64,000 bases of DNA from M3007 sp964621185 (GCA_964621185.1 CAZULM010000030.1:1-64000); one strand, 5' to 3'. Positions 50,568 to 60,039 are shown, numbered from the stretch's first letter. Notes: generated by a model from the letters alone, not told the origin. A program made the numbers and translations.

Positions 50568-52214
50568 ATGTCTGCAAAACAGATAAACTTCAATACAGAG
50601 GCCCGCGAGCGCCTCAAAGAAGGCGTTGACGCCTTGGCGGATGCCGTAAAAGTAACCCTTGGCCCTAAAGGGCGCAACGTGGTCATCCAAAAATCGTTCG
50701 GTGCGCCAACCATCACCAAAGACGGCGTTTCGGTTGCCAAAGAGATCGAGCTCGATGACGCCGTAGCCAACATGGGCGCCCAGATGGTAAAAGAAGTGGC
50801 CAGCAAGACCGCCGATGCTGCCGGCGACGGCACCACCACCGCGACCGTGCTGGCACAGGCTATGGTCACTGCCGGCCTCAAGAACGTTGCCGCAGGCTCC
50901 AACCCGATGGACCTGAAACGGGGCATAGAGAAGGCCGTGAAAGTGGTCGTTGAGGACCTGAAAAGACAGAGCGAACAGATCGGCGAAGACTTCGGCAAGA
51001 TCGAGCAGGTAGCTGCCATCTCTGCCAACAACGACGAAGAGATCGGCAAGCTCATCGCCACAGCCATGAAGCGCGTCAGCAAAGACGGCGTCATTACCGT
51101 GGAAGAGGCCAAAGGCACCGACACCGAGATGAAAGAGGTGATCGGCATGCAGTTCGACCGCGGATACCTCAGCCCTTATTTCATCACCGATGCCGAAAAA
51201 ATGGAAGCAGAGTACGAGAACCCGTACCTGCTGATTACCGACAAGAAAATCGCCAACATGCAGGACCTCGTGCCCATCCTCGAGAAATCGCTGCAAACTG
51301 GCCGCCCGCTGCTCATCATCGCAGAAGACGTTGAAAGCCAGGCGCTCGGCGTATTGGTGGTGAACCGCCTGCGCGCCGGCCTGAAAGTTGTAGCTGTAAA
51401 AGCTCCCGGCTTCGGCGACCGCCGCAAAGCCATGCTGGAGGACATCGCCATACTCACCGGCGGCACCGTCATCAGCGAGGAACAAGGTTATAAACTTGAG
51501 AATGCCGATCTGGAACACCTCGGCTCTTGCGAGCGCATCACGGTGGACAAAGACAACACCATCATCGTCGGCGGCAAGGGAGATGCGAAGAACATCAAGG
51601 CCCGCATCAGCCAGATCAAGCAACAGATCGAATCTACCACCAGCGACTACGACCGCGAGAAACTGCAGGAACGCCTTGCCAAAATGGCCGGCGGCGTGGC
51701 AGTGCTGTACGTGGGCGCTTCCACGGAGGTAGAAATGAAGGAGAAAAAAGACCGCGTCGATGATGCCCTGCACGCCACCCGCGCTGCCATCGAAGAAGGC
51801 ATCGTACCAGGCGGCGGCGTGGCACTCGTGCGCGCCATCAACAGCCTTAAAGACTTGAAAGGCCTGAACGAAGATGAAAACTACGGTATCGCCATCGTGC
51901 GCAAGTCGCTCGAAGCCCCTATCCGTATCATCGCCGAAAACGCTGGCGTTGATGGCTCACTTGTGTTCCACAAAGTGCTCGACGGCAAAGCTTCCTTCGG
52001 CTACAATGCCCGTACAGATGAGTATCAGGATTTGAAAAAAGCCGGTATCATCGACCCGACCAAGGTGACCCGAGTAGCCCTCGAAATGGCGGCTTCCATC
52101 GCAGGCCTGTTGCTCACCACCGATTGCGTGATCAGCGACAAGCCAAAGAAAGGCGACGGCGGCGGCCACGGCCACAGCCACCCCGACATGGGCGGCATGG
52201 GCGGCATGATGTAA
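50568..52214 (+). CDS. groL: Chaperonin GroEL
   Basis: The protein has 548 residues, typical for GroEL. Motifs are VTLGPKGRNVVIQKSFG, the ATP-binding DGTTTATVLAQAM (Asp of DGTTT) and SANNDEEIG. Apical-domain substrate-binding residues lie in the YLSPYFITD region, and the VPGGGVALVRA motif lies near residue 414. The C-terminus is GGHGHSHPDMGGMGGMM, a Gly/Met-rich tail as usual. It forms the double ring that folds proteins with GroES. It is the only groEL in the window and follows groES, though separated by a repeat array. Confidence 0.97.
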   Translation: MSAKQINFNTEARERLKEGVDALADAVKVTLGPKGRNVVIQKSFGAPTITKDGVSVAKEIELDDAVANMGAQMVKEVASKTADAAGDGTTTATVLAQAMVTAGLKNVAAGSNPMDLKRGIEKAVKVVVEDLKRQSEQIGEDFGKIEQVAAISANNDEEIGKLIATAMKRVSKDGVITVEEAKGTDTEMKEVIGMQFDRGYLSPYFITDAEKMEAEYENPYLLITDKKIANMQDLVPILEKSLQTGRPLLIIAEDVESQALGVLVVNRLRAGLKVVAVKAPGFGDRRKAMLEDIAILTGGTVISEEQGYKLENADLEHLGSCERITVDKDNTIIVGGKGDAKNIKARISQIKQQIESTTSDYDREKLQERLAKMAGGVAVLYVGASTEVEMKEKKDRVDDALHATRAAIEEGIVPGGGVALVRAINSLKDLKGLNEDENYGIAIVRKSLEAPIRIIAENAGVDGSLVFHKVLDGKASFGYNARTDEYQDLKKAGIIDPTKVTRVALEMAASIAGLLLTTDCVISDKPKKGDGGGHGHSHPDMGGMGGMM

Positions 52215-52243
52215 GCCGGTTATATCAGGAAAATTTTGAAAAG

Positions 52244-52274
52244 AGCCTCTCCGGGATTCCGGGGGGGCTTTTTT
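52244..52274 (+). terminator. Rho-independent terminator of groEL
   Basis: The stem AGCCTCTCCGG / CCGGGGGGGCT (11 bp with two G-U pairs; 52244-52254 and 52259-52269) is followed by six T residues (52269-52274). It lies 29 bp after the groEL stop. Confidence 0.85.
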
Positions 52275-52335
52275 AACAGGGCGTTGCCCTATTTTAGTGA
52301 TTTTGCCCCTTCAGGGCAAGGCATCCCATTAAATG

Positions 52336-52923
52336 TTATTTCAGCGAAAAGCTCAGCATCTTGGCTACGCGGACGGGCTTGCCCCTGTAGGCGCCGGGCT
52401 GCCATCTGGGCATAAACCGCACGGCGTCAATACATTGTGTTATTACATCCCGCAAAATCCACTCAGAATGTGCTTGCGCCTCTTCCACCTGAACGGTGCT
52501 GCCATCAACATCAATGACAAACCTGACAAATACGGACTGTTGCACTTCATCTTTGGGCCAAGCCGTGTATGGGCCAAGCGATTCGCGTAGATATTGCAGC
52601 AATGCTTTTTTCCCGCCGGGAAATTTGGGCGCTTCTTCCGGCACCAAATGCACCACAAAGCCGTCCGAATCAATATAAGGCGCCATATTGTGGCCCACCG
52701 TTTGAAACTTCCCTTTCCCAAACTGTTCCCCTGATTCGTAAATGGTATCAATGGCGAACCAATTGTTGGATTCCAGTTTTTTCAACTCGGAAATGCGTGC
52801 GGCCCCCTCGAACCGGTCGAACCATTCGGCAGAAAAAAAGGTAGCTGGGCTGAGGAGCGTTTGTGCGGTAGAAGTTGCCGACCAGAAAAAGAGGCAAAGG
52901 AGGTAAAAGAATAGTCTAATCAT
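52336..52923 (-). CDS. Periplasmic TonB C-terminal-domain protein
   Basis: The protein has 195 residues. The signal peptide (1-20) is followed by about 80 unassigned residues and then a TonB C-terminal-like domain (about 95-195; FPGGKKALLQYLRESLGPY, VFVRFVIDVDGSTVQVEEAQ, FMPRWQPGAYRGKPVRV). It lacks the N-terminal membrane anchor and the proline-rich stretch of a true TonB, so it does not energise receptors the usual way. Such secreted TonB-C proteins are common in Bacteroidota and of unclear function; a link to the TonB-dependent receptors here is not shown. Confidence 0.83.
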   Translation of the reverse strand: MIRLFFYLLCLFFWSATSTAQTLLSPATFFSAEWFDRFEGAARISELKKLESNNWFAIDTIYESGEQFGKGKFQTVGHNMAPYIDSDGFVVHLVPEEAPKFPGGKKALLQYLRESLGPYTAWPKDEVQQSVFVRFVIDVDGSTVQVEEAQAHSEWILRDVITQCIDAVRFMPRWQPGAYRGKPVRVAKMLSFSLK

Positions 52924-53028
52924 GGCGAAAACAATTTACTGTCAGGTGGTAGGTGCAAATTCGAGTTGTCCCGTTGCACGAGCGCCGTGAAATTGGCAGA
53001 AAACCCACTACCTTGCCCGCCTGCCCAA

Positions 53029-53060
53029 TTATCACATTATCGAATTATCAAATTATTACA
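53029..53060. repeat. Octanucleotide repeat TTATCNNA, copy 2
   Basis: The units are TTATCACA, TTATCGAA, TTATCAAA and TTATTACA, followed by TTCC. Three are shared with 6440-6463. It ends nine bases before the ATG at 53069, so it overlaps the 5' leader of that gene. Confidence 0.55.
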
Positions 53061-53068
53061 TTCCTACA

Positions 53069-54409
53069 ATGGATACCGAGCCAACAAACTCAAAATCAGC
53101 GTGGTTGACCGAATTAGAGTCCAAGAGCTGGAGCCTGGAAATGACCATATCCGGGGCGGCTACTTTTGCCGTTTCCTACCTGCCCGGCCTGCTCGACCAC
53201 AGCTTAGACTACTATTTTGAGAACCTGGCCCCGAGCAGCTCCAAGCTCGATACCGTTTTCCCCATCCTGTCCTACAGCTTTTTCATGGTGGTATCCTGGG
53301 TGTTGTTCGCCTTTTTTGTCCTGCACCTGTGCATGCGCGCGCTTTGGGTCGGCACGGTTGGGCTGCACGCCGCATTTCCGCAGGGCATCGTATTCGACAG
53401 GTTGCCCAACGCCTCGGTATTTTACAAAAAACTGGCGAAGGAGAAATTTGGCACCTTGGAGCAATACATTTTCCGACTCGACAAGCGCAGCAACAAGATG
53501 TTCGCCCTGGCATTTGCCCTGGCGATGGCCATTGGCGGCGTTGGGATAGTGTATATGGTGCTTTTTGGGCTAATGATGTTGCTGCGGAACACCATTAGCC
53601 CGGAAACCCTCCAAAATATCGGCACAGCCCTGTATTTCCTGATAATAGCCACGTTGGTCGCCATACTGATTTCCAACTGGTGGCTGAAACGGCACCCAGA
53701 ACACGAGCGGCTCGGCATGGCGATGGCGCGGGTACAATTGGGCTTCAGCAGCTTGGCCAACCCGTTTTTTTCCAAAGCCATGCAGTACCTGAGCCTGACG
53801 TTCATGACCAACCTGAGCCGGCGGGCTTTTTATTCCGGGCTCATGCTGATCACCACCTTGATGATTGTCTCGACCCTTTTTGTCACACTCCAAAAAACGA
53901 TGCAGCATTTTGACAAGCAACCTGCCTGGGGTCGGGCGTATTATTCAAATGGCAGCCCCAATTTCAGGCATACAAGCAATGCCTACGATGACCACAGGGG
54001 CACAGATGCCCCTGTGCCAAACATCTGTATCCCGACAGACATTGTCGAAGGCGCATACCTGCCCGTTTTTGTCAAATACCCGCGTTCCTTAGATGCCAGG
54101 CTGGCAAAGTTTTGCGGCGACGCAAGTCCCGATGCCGGCTTGCCCAAAGCTGCACAAAAGCACTGGGCAGACAGTGTGAACATCAAGTGCCTGGAAAGAT
54201 ATTTCCAACTGCGCATCAATGACAGCATCAATCCGCCCACCGACTGGCTTTTTACAGAAAAAAATGGTTCCAAAGGCATTGTCACCTACCTTGACACACG
54301 CGGGTTTCCGCCTGGGAAAAATGTCCTTTCAGTAAAAATCCCCACCGAAACCAAGCCTGACTCTACGAAGACATTGGGGAGTTTGTACTTTTGGCTTGTT
54401 CCAAAATAG
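53069..54409 (+). CDS. Multi-pass membrane protein of unknown function
   Basis: The protein has 446 residues and about five hydrophobic segments in residues 25-270 (for example FPILSYSFFMVVSWVLFAFF and ALAFALAMAIGGVGIVYMVL). The C-terminal about 170 residues are soluble, with several cysteines and tryptophans, and probably lie in the periplasm. No known family was recognised. The uracil-DNA glycosylase-family gene starts 5 bp after its stop, so the two are likely co-transcribed, but a functional link is not evident. Confidence 0.72.
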   Translation: MDTEPTNSKSAWLTELESKSWSLEMTISGAATFAVSYLPGLLDHSLDYYFENLAPSSSKLDTVFPILSYSFFMVVSWVLFAFFVLHLCMRALWVGTVGLHAAFPQGIVFDRLPNASVFYKKLAKEKFGTLEQYIFRLDKRSNKMFALAFALAMAIGGVGIVYMVLFGLMMLLRNTISPETLQNIGTALYFLIIATLVAILISNWWLKRHPEHERLGMAMARVQLGFSSLANPFFSKAMQYLSLTFMTNLSRRAFYSGLMLITTLMIVSTLFVTLQKTMQHFDKQPAWGRAYYSNGSPNFRHTSNAYDDHRGTDAPVPNICIPTDIVEGAYLPVFVKYPRSLDARLAKFCGDASPDAGLPKAAQKHWADSVNIKCLERYFQLRINDSINPPTDWLFTEKNGSKGIVTYLDTRGFPPGKNVLSVKIPTETKPDSTKTLGSLYFWLVPK

Positions 54410-54414
54410 CAGCC

Positions 54415-55017
54415 ATGCAACATTTGCTTGCCGAAATCGCCGATTGTAAAATCTGCCAGGCGGCCTTGCCACAGGGCTGCCGTCCTGTCTTGCAGGCCTC
54501 TAACACAAGCAGGATACTGCTCATTGGGCAAGCCCCCGGCAAAAAGGTGCACGAAACCGGAATTGCCTGGGATGACAACAGCGGGGATACTTTGCGCGCC
54601 TGGCTGGGTGTGAACAAAATACAGTTTTACAACCCGGATTTGTTCGCATTGATGCCCATGGGCTTTTGTTATCCCGGAAAAGGCAGTACGGGCGATTTGC
54701 CGCCCAGGCCGGAATGTGCCCCCGCCTGGCACCAAAAACTGTTACAGCAGATGCCGGATATCCAGCTCACATTGTTGGTCGGCCAGTATGCACAGCAATA
54801 TTACCTCAAGGAAACCATGCAGCGCAACCTCACGGAAACGGTGCGAAACTGGTCGGCTTACGGGCAAGCAAACATCCTGCCGCTCCCCCACCCTTCTCCG
54901 CTCAATTTCCGCTGGATGGCTAAAAACCAATGGTTTGCAACTGATGTGTTGCCGGTTTTGAAGGCGCGCGTGGCCAGGGCAATCGGTAGCACGGCCTTCA
55001 GGTCGCGCTACCCATAA
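54415..55017 (+). CDS. Uracil-DNA glycosylase-family protein
   Basis: The protein has 200 residues. The family motifs are LLIGQAPGKKVHETGIAWDD (Ω-type motif 1, GQAPG) and LPHPSPLN (motif 2, with His) near the end. A CxxC (CKIC) lies close to the N-terminus, as in UDG relatives with iron-sulfur clusters, but the full four-Cys set cannot be confirmed. It should remove uracil or another damaged base from DNA, or act in a related way. ATG 54415 is used; TTG 54391 would overlap the previous gene. Confidence 0.85.
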   Translation: MQHLLAEIADCKICQAALPQGCRPVLQASNTSRILLIGQAPGKKVHETGIAWDDNSGDTLRAWLGVNKIQFYNPDLFALMPMGFCYPGKGSTGDLPPRPECAPAWHQKLLQQMPDIQLTLLVGQYAQQYYLKETMQRNLTETVRNWSAYGQANILPLPHPSPLNFRWMAKNQWFATDVLPVLKARVARAIGSTAFRSRYP

Positions 55018-55056
55018 AAAAACAGTAAAAAACCGCTCAATAGAGGGTAAAGAGCG

Positions 55057-55085
55057 TTTTCGCCTGCAACTGGAGGCTATTTTTG
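55057..55085 (+). promoter_or_regulatory. Candidate promoter of the M15-like gene
   Basis: TTTT (55057-55060), a 17-nt spacer and a perfect TATTTTTG (55078-55085) lie 17 nt before ATG 55103. The GTG at 55085 would start inside the -7 box, so ATG 55103 is the better start. Confidence 0.55.
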
Positions 55086-55102
55086 TGGCAAAACTCCAGC
55101 AC

Positions 55103-56095
55103 ATGAAAGTCAACGACCTCATTTTCCAACTATTTGCAGGCGGCCTTTTGGGCATGTTCGGCCAGGTGATCCGCGCATTCATCGGTCTGAGCAAAACCCG
55201 CCAAAACGATTCTGAATTTGACATTTCCCGGCTATTGGGCAGCCTGGCTGTGGGCTTCACGGCCGGCGGCATTGGCATCATCACGATAACCAAATGGCAG
55301 CCCGACCCGCTTATCAGCTACCAGGATTTTATGCTGCTCCTGAGCATCGGCTATGCCGGCACTGATTTTCTCGAAGGGATATACCGGTCCATGATAAGCC
55401 GATCGGGCGGCAATATTGATGCGCAGGCCATCCTGCAACGCCTGAGCGATTCAGAAATCCGGGCGCAACAGCGCGTTGCGGCGCTGCAAACGACAGTTTC
55501 GCCATCCCATACCGCAGCAAAAGAAGCATTTTTGGCTGGCAATGATTCAGCCACCTTGATTTATGGCCCCAATGCCGATCCCGCTGCCATTTCCAAGTAT
55601 GTAGAAGGAGTATTAAAAGATATTTTGGATCGCTCCGGCAACCCGAGCGCCACCATCACAAGCACCCGCCGCACCCCGGAAAGCCAGGCGAACGCCATGT
55701 TCGTCAACCTGCGCAACAAAGGCGTGGCCAGCCAAAGAGACTTGTACGGCCCAGCCGGCGATTTGGTGATCGACGTTTACGAAAGCTCCATGAGCGCAGG
55801 CATGACAGACGCGCAAATCCTCCAGGCGATGGCCGACAAAATCCGGGCGATCGGGCCGGGCAGGCTGTCGAAACACCTGGGCGACTTCTCCCTCCTGGCT
55901 GTGGTGGACATTGCGCCGAGCTCCATACGCGACAAGGACGCATTCCGGGCGGCGGTAGCGGCAGAAAAAAGAAGTGGCCGCGTATCAAAAGCCATCACCG
56001 ACCTGAAGAACGACCCGGCCTTCCACTTGGAGATACCCAACCGGGAAACCGCAATTTCCGGCAACATGAACGATATTGCCCACGAACACGCGTGA
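55103..56095 (+). CDS. Membrane protein with a C-terminal M15-peptidase-like domain
   Basis: The protein has 330 residues. The N-terminal about 100 have three hydrophobic segments (about 7-28, 45-65 and 75-92), like a small holin-type membrane domain. Residues 100-160 form a helical linker. Residues 160-312 resemble D-Ala-D-Ala/endolysin M15 peptidases: TSTRRTPESQANAM (Arg189), SKHLGD (His258), VVDIAPSS (Asp269) and FHLEIP (His308) could be the zinc site. The His-Asp spacing is four residues longer than in canonical M15, so activity is uncertain. A phage-lysis origin is possible, but there are no phage genes nearby. A terminator follows. Confidence 0.65.
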   Translation: MKVNDLIFQLFAGGLLGMFGQVIRAFIGLSKTRQNDSEFDISRLLGSLAVGFTAGGIGIITITKWQPDPLISYQDFMLLLSIGYAGTDFLEGIYRSMISRSGGNIDAQAILQRLSDSEIRAQQRVAALQTTVSPSHTAAKEAFLAGNDSATLIYGPNADPAAISKYVEGVLKDILDRSGNPSATITSTRRTPESQANAMFVNLRNKGVASQRDLYGPAGDLVIDVYESSMSAGMTDAQILQAMADKIRAIGPGRLSKHLGDFSLLAVVDIAPSSIRDKDAFRAAVAAEKRSGRVSKAITDLKNDPAFHLEIPNRETAISGNMNDIAHEHA

Positions 56096-56171
56096 TCGGG
56101 TGGTTTTCACACAGCTTTTTGCCCTAACAAACAAAAGCTTGAAGAATTAATTTATGGCCAAAGAAGTCCCT

Positions 56172-56202
56172 GGAAATGCCCCCTGGCATTTCCTTTTTTT
56201 TT
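56172..56202 (+). terminator. Rho-independent terminator
   Basis: The perfect 9-bp stem GGAAATGCC / GGCATTTCC has loop CCCT and is followed by nine T residues. It ends the M15-like gene 77 bp after its stop. Confidence 0.92.
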
Positions 56203-56324
56203 ATTATTGGGCGTTTGTCGAAATTTTTGCCAAAAATTGCAACCACGTATCGTATTTCTTTCCACATTTGCCCACCAAATTATTTTTCAAAATTAGTTTT
56301 CTATCACTAAACAATGATCTCAGT

Positions 56325-59087
56325 ATGAAGCAATTTTTCACCCTGGCGCTTGTCGCCACCATGTCTCTCCTCTATTCGAGCGCTTTTGCACAAGGCACCT
56401 TGAAGGGGACAGTCAAAGATGCCGCTGGCGAAGCCCTCATCGGCGCTTCTGTAGGCGCTAAAGGCACTGGAAGAAGCACTTCCTCCGGCGTGGACGGTTC
56501 TTTCTCCCTCTCGCTGCCCAGCGGGTCTTACGAAATCTCCATTGCTTACACGGGCTACACCACAGTGACACAATCGGTCACCATCACCACTGGCGACGCC
56601 GTGCTGGACGTGGTGCTGGAGCCTTCCAACCTCACCCTCAACGAGGTTGTCATCAGCACGGGCAGCCGCAACACGCAGCGCACGATCACCGACTCCCCGC
56701 TGCCGATCGACATCCTTTCCGCCAAGGACATTACCGTGACTGGCCAACCGGCTTTCGACCGGGCGCTCACCTACAAAGTGCCTTCCTTCAACAGCGTGCA
56801 AACGCCGGTGAACGACGCCACCTCGCTGCTCGACCCCTACGAGATCCGCAACATGGGGCCTAGCCGCACCCTCGTGCTCATCAACGGCAAACGCAAGAAC
56901 ACCAGCTCCTTGGTCTATATCCAAACTTCCCCCGGTCGCGGCGAGGGCGGCGCCGACCTCTCGGCCATCCCGACCGAAGCCATCAAACGGGTAGAAATCC
57001 TGCGCGACGGCGCTTCCGCACAGTACGGCTCCGATGCCATAGCAGGGGTAATGAACGTGATCTTGAAAGACCGCTACGAATACGGCTCCGTGACCCTCAA
57101 CACCGGGATAACGCACAAAGGCGACGGCGGGCTGATGGGCCTTTCCCTGAACAACGGGGCAAACTTTGGCGACAAAGGCTTTTTGAACTACACGGTCGGG
57201 CTTTCCTATCAGAACCAGGCGAACCGCCCCGGCACGGTGGACGCCCAAGGGGAAGCCAACGACTTTGGGGCCGACCTCGCCGATGTACAGCAGTTTTTGA
57301 GCAAATACCCCGATGCCCGCAACATCAACGGCGACCCGCAAAAAGCCGCCGCCCGCTTCCTCATCAACGGTGGCATTCCTGTCAACGACAACACCGAGTT
57401 CTATGGCAACTTCGCCTATGTCTATAAACAAGTGAACAGCTTTGCCAACTACCGCACCCCCTACTGGCGCGGGCCTGCCGACAACCCTTACGCCGTGCTG
57501 GCAGCCGCTGCAGGACAGCCATACGAAGGCTATGGCCCCACCTTCGACGGCGACCTCACAGACTACAACGGCACCGTGGGCGTGCGCTCCATGCGCGGCG
57601 GCTGGAATACCGACGTGAGCTTCACCACGGGCGGCAACCAGCAGCTCTATACCGTGAACAACTCCCGCAACCGCAGCCTGGGACTGAACACCCCGCTGTC
57701 GTTCAAGCCGGGAGGCTATTCCTTCAAGCACAACGTAGGCAACATCGACGTGTCCAAGATGCTGGTAGAGAACCTGAACTTCTCTATCGGCACAGAGTTC
57801 CGCCAGGAGCGCTACACCATCATCGAAGGCGATACGGCATCTTATTCCGGCGGCGGCGCCGACTCTTTCCCCGGCACGCGGCCCGACAACGCCTCGGAGA
57901 ACACTCGCTACAACATCGGCGGCTACCTCGGCCTGTCGTACGACATCGGCAGCAACTTCCTGATCGACGCCACCGTGCGCACCGAGCGGTACAGCGACTT
58001 CGGCAACACCTTTGTCTATAAACTGAGCTCGCGCTACAAGCTGCTCGACGACCGCATGACCATCCGCGCCTCGTACTCCACGGGCTTCCGCGCGCCGCAG
58101 CTGCACCAGATCTACCTGCAGATCGCGCAGCAGAGCTTCGTTCCCGGCCAGGGCATCCAGACCAAAGGCATTTTCAACAACAACAGCCCTCAGGCCAAAC
58201 TGCTGGGCGTAGAGCGCTTGAAAGCAGAAGAATCCACCAACTTCACCGCCGGCCTGGGCATCAAGCCTTCCGACAACCTCAACATCACGCTCGACTACTA
58301 CAACATCGCCGTGGACAACCGCATCATCCTCGGCTCGGAGATCACCCCGACGGGCGACCCGAACAACCCGCTCGACAAAGTGCTCAGCGACAACGGCATC
58401 GTGGCCGCCAGCTTCTGGACCAACGGCATCAACACCCGCACCAGCGGTATCGACTTCGTGGCCAGCTACCGCAACCTGATGGCAGGCTCCGGCAAGTTCG
58501 GCTTCAACCTCGCCGGCAACTACGTGCTGAGCAACAGCCTTGAAGGCGCCAAAAGCCGCAGCGACTACGAAGCGGGCGATATCAGCAAGCCGAACGGCAA
58601 TGTGATCAACCCGCGCCTCATCGAAGCTTCGGGCAAGAGCGTGTTCGACTACACGCAGGAAGCCCTGTTACTGTCGTCCCGCCCGGCCTACAAGGCGATC
58701 TTAGGCATCGACTACAACCTCAAGAAAATCAGCATCAGCCTGAACAACACGCTGTTCGGCCCCACCACCTTCCGCCAGCTCGGCCTGAACCAGAACCTGA
58801 AGACGGTGTTCAAGCCGGCCATCGTGAGCGACCTGGCTGTCAATTTCCAGTTGTCCAGGTCCATCAACTTGGCCATCAACGTGAACAACCTCCTGAACGT
58901 GGTGCCGGAGTGGGAGCTCAAAGCGCTCAACGCCGCAGGCGAGGCCGTGCTGGCCGACCCGGCGCAGGTGAAAGCCAATTCCAACGCCATCACCTTCAAC
59001 CAGCGCTACTCCATCGTGACGTACGACGGCTCGCAGTTCAGCCAGTTGGGCACGACGTTTGGTGCGAGCTTGAGCGTGCGGTTTTAG
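56325..59087 (+). CDS. TonB-dependent receptor with carboxypeptidase-regulatory domain
   Basis: The protein has 920 residues: a signal peptide (1-23), a CarboxypepD-regulatory domain (about 25-105; GTLKGTVKDAAGEALIGASV), a plug (about 115-240; RTITDSPLPIDILSAKDI, DPYEIRNMGPSRTLVLINGK, EILRDGASAQYGSDAIAGV) and a beta-barrel ending in SVRF. It imports a large ligand across the outer membrane with TonB energy; the ligand is unknown. No SusD gene lies next to it, so glycan import is not favoured. ATG 56325 is chosen by the signal peptide; the frame stays open upstream, but this part covers the terminator of the previous gene. Confidence 0.9.
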   Translation: MKQFFTLALVATMSLLYSSAFAQGTLKGTVKDAAGEALIGASVGAKGTGRSTSSGVDGSFSLSLPSGSYEISIAYTGYTTVTQSVTITTGDAVLDVVLEPSNLTLNEVVISTGSRNTQRTITDSPLPIDILSAKDITVTGQPAFDRALTYKVPSFNSVQTPVNDATSLLDPYEIRNMGPSRTLVLINGKRKNTSSLVYIQTSPGRGEGGADLSAIPTEAIKRVEILRDGASAQYGSDAIAGVMNVILKDRYEYGSVTLNTGITHKGDGGLMGLSLNNGANFGDKGFLNYTVGLSYQNQANRPGTVDAQGEANDFGADLADVQQFLSKYPDARNINGDPQKAAARFLINGGIPVNDNTEFYGNFAYVYKQVNSFANYRTPYWRGPADNPYAVLAAAAGQPYEGYGPTFDGDLTDYNGTVGVRSMRGGWNTDVSFTTGGNQQLYTVNNSRNRSLGLNTPLSFKPGGYSFKHNVGNIDVSKMLVENLNFSIGTEFRQERYTIIEGDTASYSGGGADSFPGTRPDNASENTRYNIGGYLGLSYDIGSNFLIDATVRTERYSDFGNTFVYKLSSRYKLLDDRMTIRASYSTGFRAPQLHQIYLQIAQQSFVPGQGIQTKGIFNNNSPQAKLLGVERLKAEESTNFTAGLGIKPSDNLNITLDYYNIAVDNRIILGSEITPTGDPNNPLDKVLSDNGIVAASFWTNGINTRTSGIDFVASYRNLMAGSGKFGFNLAGNYVLSNSLEGAKSRSDYEAGDISKPNGNVINPRLIEASGKSVFDYTQEALLLSSRPAYKAILGIDYNLKKISISLNNTLFGPTTFRQLGLNQNLKTVFKPAIVSDLAVNFQLSRSINLAINVNNLLNVVPEWELKALNAAGEAVLADPAQVKANSNAITFNQRYSIVTYDGSQFSQLGTTFGASLSVRF

Positions 59088-59200
59088 TTTTTTGGAGCCT
59101 TGCATCAAAAAAACTGGCGCGTTTTGAATTCTTGCCTATATTTTTTGGCAAAATAAACGCCCCAGATGCAAAGCTTCCGCAGTGTTGATTAATGACGCCG

Positions 59201-59252
59201 ATTGCGCGGGCCTGGCCGAGGGTGGTGAGGGCTCGCGCAATTGGTGTTTTTT
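59201..59252 (+). terminator. Terminator-like hairpin after the TonB receptor
   Basis: ATTGCGCGGGCC (59201-59212) pairs with GGCTCGCGCAAT (59230-59241, one G-U pair); TTTTTT follows at 59247-59252. It lies 113 bp after the receptor stop in the 239-bp gap, with no gene in it. Confidence 0.7.
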
Positions 59253-59326
59253 GGGGGAGGTGGCTTGCGCAATTGAAGACTAAGTAAAGTTATAACCAGA
59301 TTTGGGTGGATTTGAAAGATTGATGG

Positions 59327-59965
59327 ATGCTATATTTTGATTTTCAATGGATTGCAGACTTTCCTGCTGGGGTTGACAACATGATGCTGAAAACAACAGA
59401 TATTTTTAGGATTCCCGGAATGGGAGAATACACCGTTGATTTCAAAGGATATTTTCAAGTAACAAGAAGTGAAGCCGATTCGCCAATATTTAATAAAGCG
59501 ACAATTTATGTGAACTTCACTGACCTCAAACTGTTTGGCGAACATTCAGAACTTGGGGAAATCATGGTTGACCTAAATCCTAATGTTGTAAGTGCTGGGA
59601 ATACATATCCATCAAGAAATGGGACAGAAGCATGCAAAATAAACGTAGCTGCAAGGTTTCATATCAAAAAACTTGACATGATTCTATTTAATAGAACTCC
59701 TGTTCAATTGACAAATGAAGATGTAAAAGGTATCCCAACAATAGGCGAAGGTGGACTTGCAAATGTTTTTGCGTTGCCGTTATACAATTATGAAGAAAAG
59801 AATGGCAAATTATTTGGTTATGTTGAGGAGGTTCGTTATATGGTTCTGAACTATGCAGATAGACATACAGCTGAAAGTTATAGAAAAGCGAAAAGCATTA
59901 AAGACCTTAACGAGTTTATCAGCAATAAAAAATTGTGGGAAATTGAAAACGGTGATATTTCATAA
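59327..59965 (+). CDS. AT-rich orphan protein of unknown function
   Basis: The protein has 212 residues, with no signal peptide and no membrane segment; mixed strands and loops. Notable segments are DIFRIPGMGEYTVDFKGYFQ, ATIYVNFTDLKLFGEHSELG and KGIPTIGEGGLANVFALPLY. I do not recognise the family. The gene is much richer in A+T than the rest of the window, with codons such as ATA, AAA and TTT, and has no related neighbour, so recent acquisition is likely. TTG (59273) and CAGATTTG (59297-59304) could be its promoter. Confidence 0.68.
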   Translation: MLYFDFQWIADFPAGVDNMMLKTTDIFRIPGMGEYTVDFKGYFQVTRSEADSPIFNKATIYVNFTDLKLFGEHSELGEIMVDLNPNVVSAGNTYPSRNGTEACKINVAARFHIKKLDMILFNRTPVQLTNEDVKGIPTIGEGGLANVFALPLYNYEEKNGKLFGYVEEVRYMVLNYADRHTAESYRKAKSIKDLNEFISNKKLWEIENGDIS

Positions 59966-60039
59966 CGAAAGGAAGTCCGCCACCAGCAATCTACGGGCTA
60001 TCAAGTCTTGTAAAACGTCTGCATGTCGACAGTGGTGAC

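Noticed and set aside
56307..58106. Long open frame (599 codons) on the minus strand opposite the TonB receptor
   Set aside because: It mirrors the third-position GC bias of the real gene, has no recognisable motif, and the plus-strand frame has a signal peptide and plug motifs.
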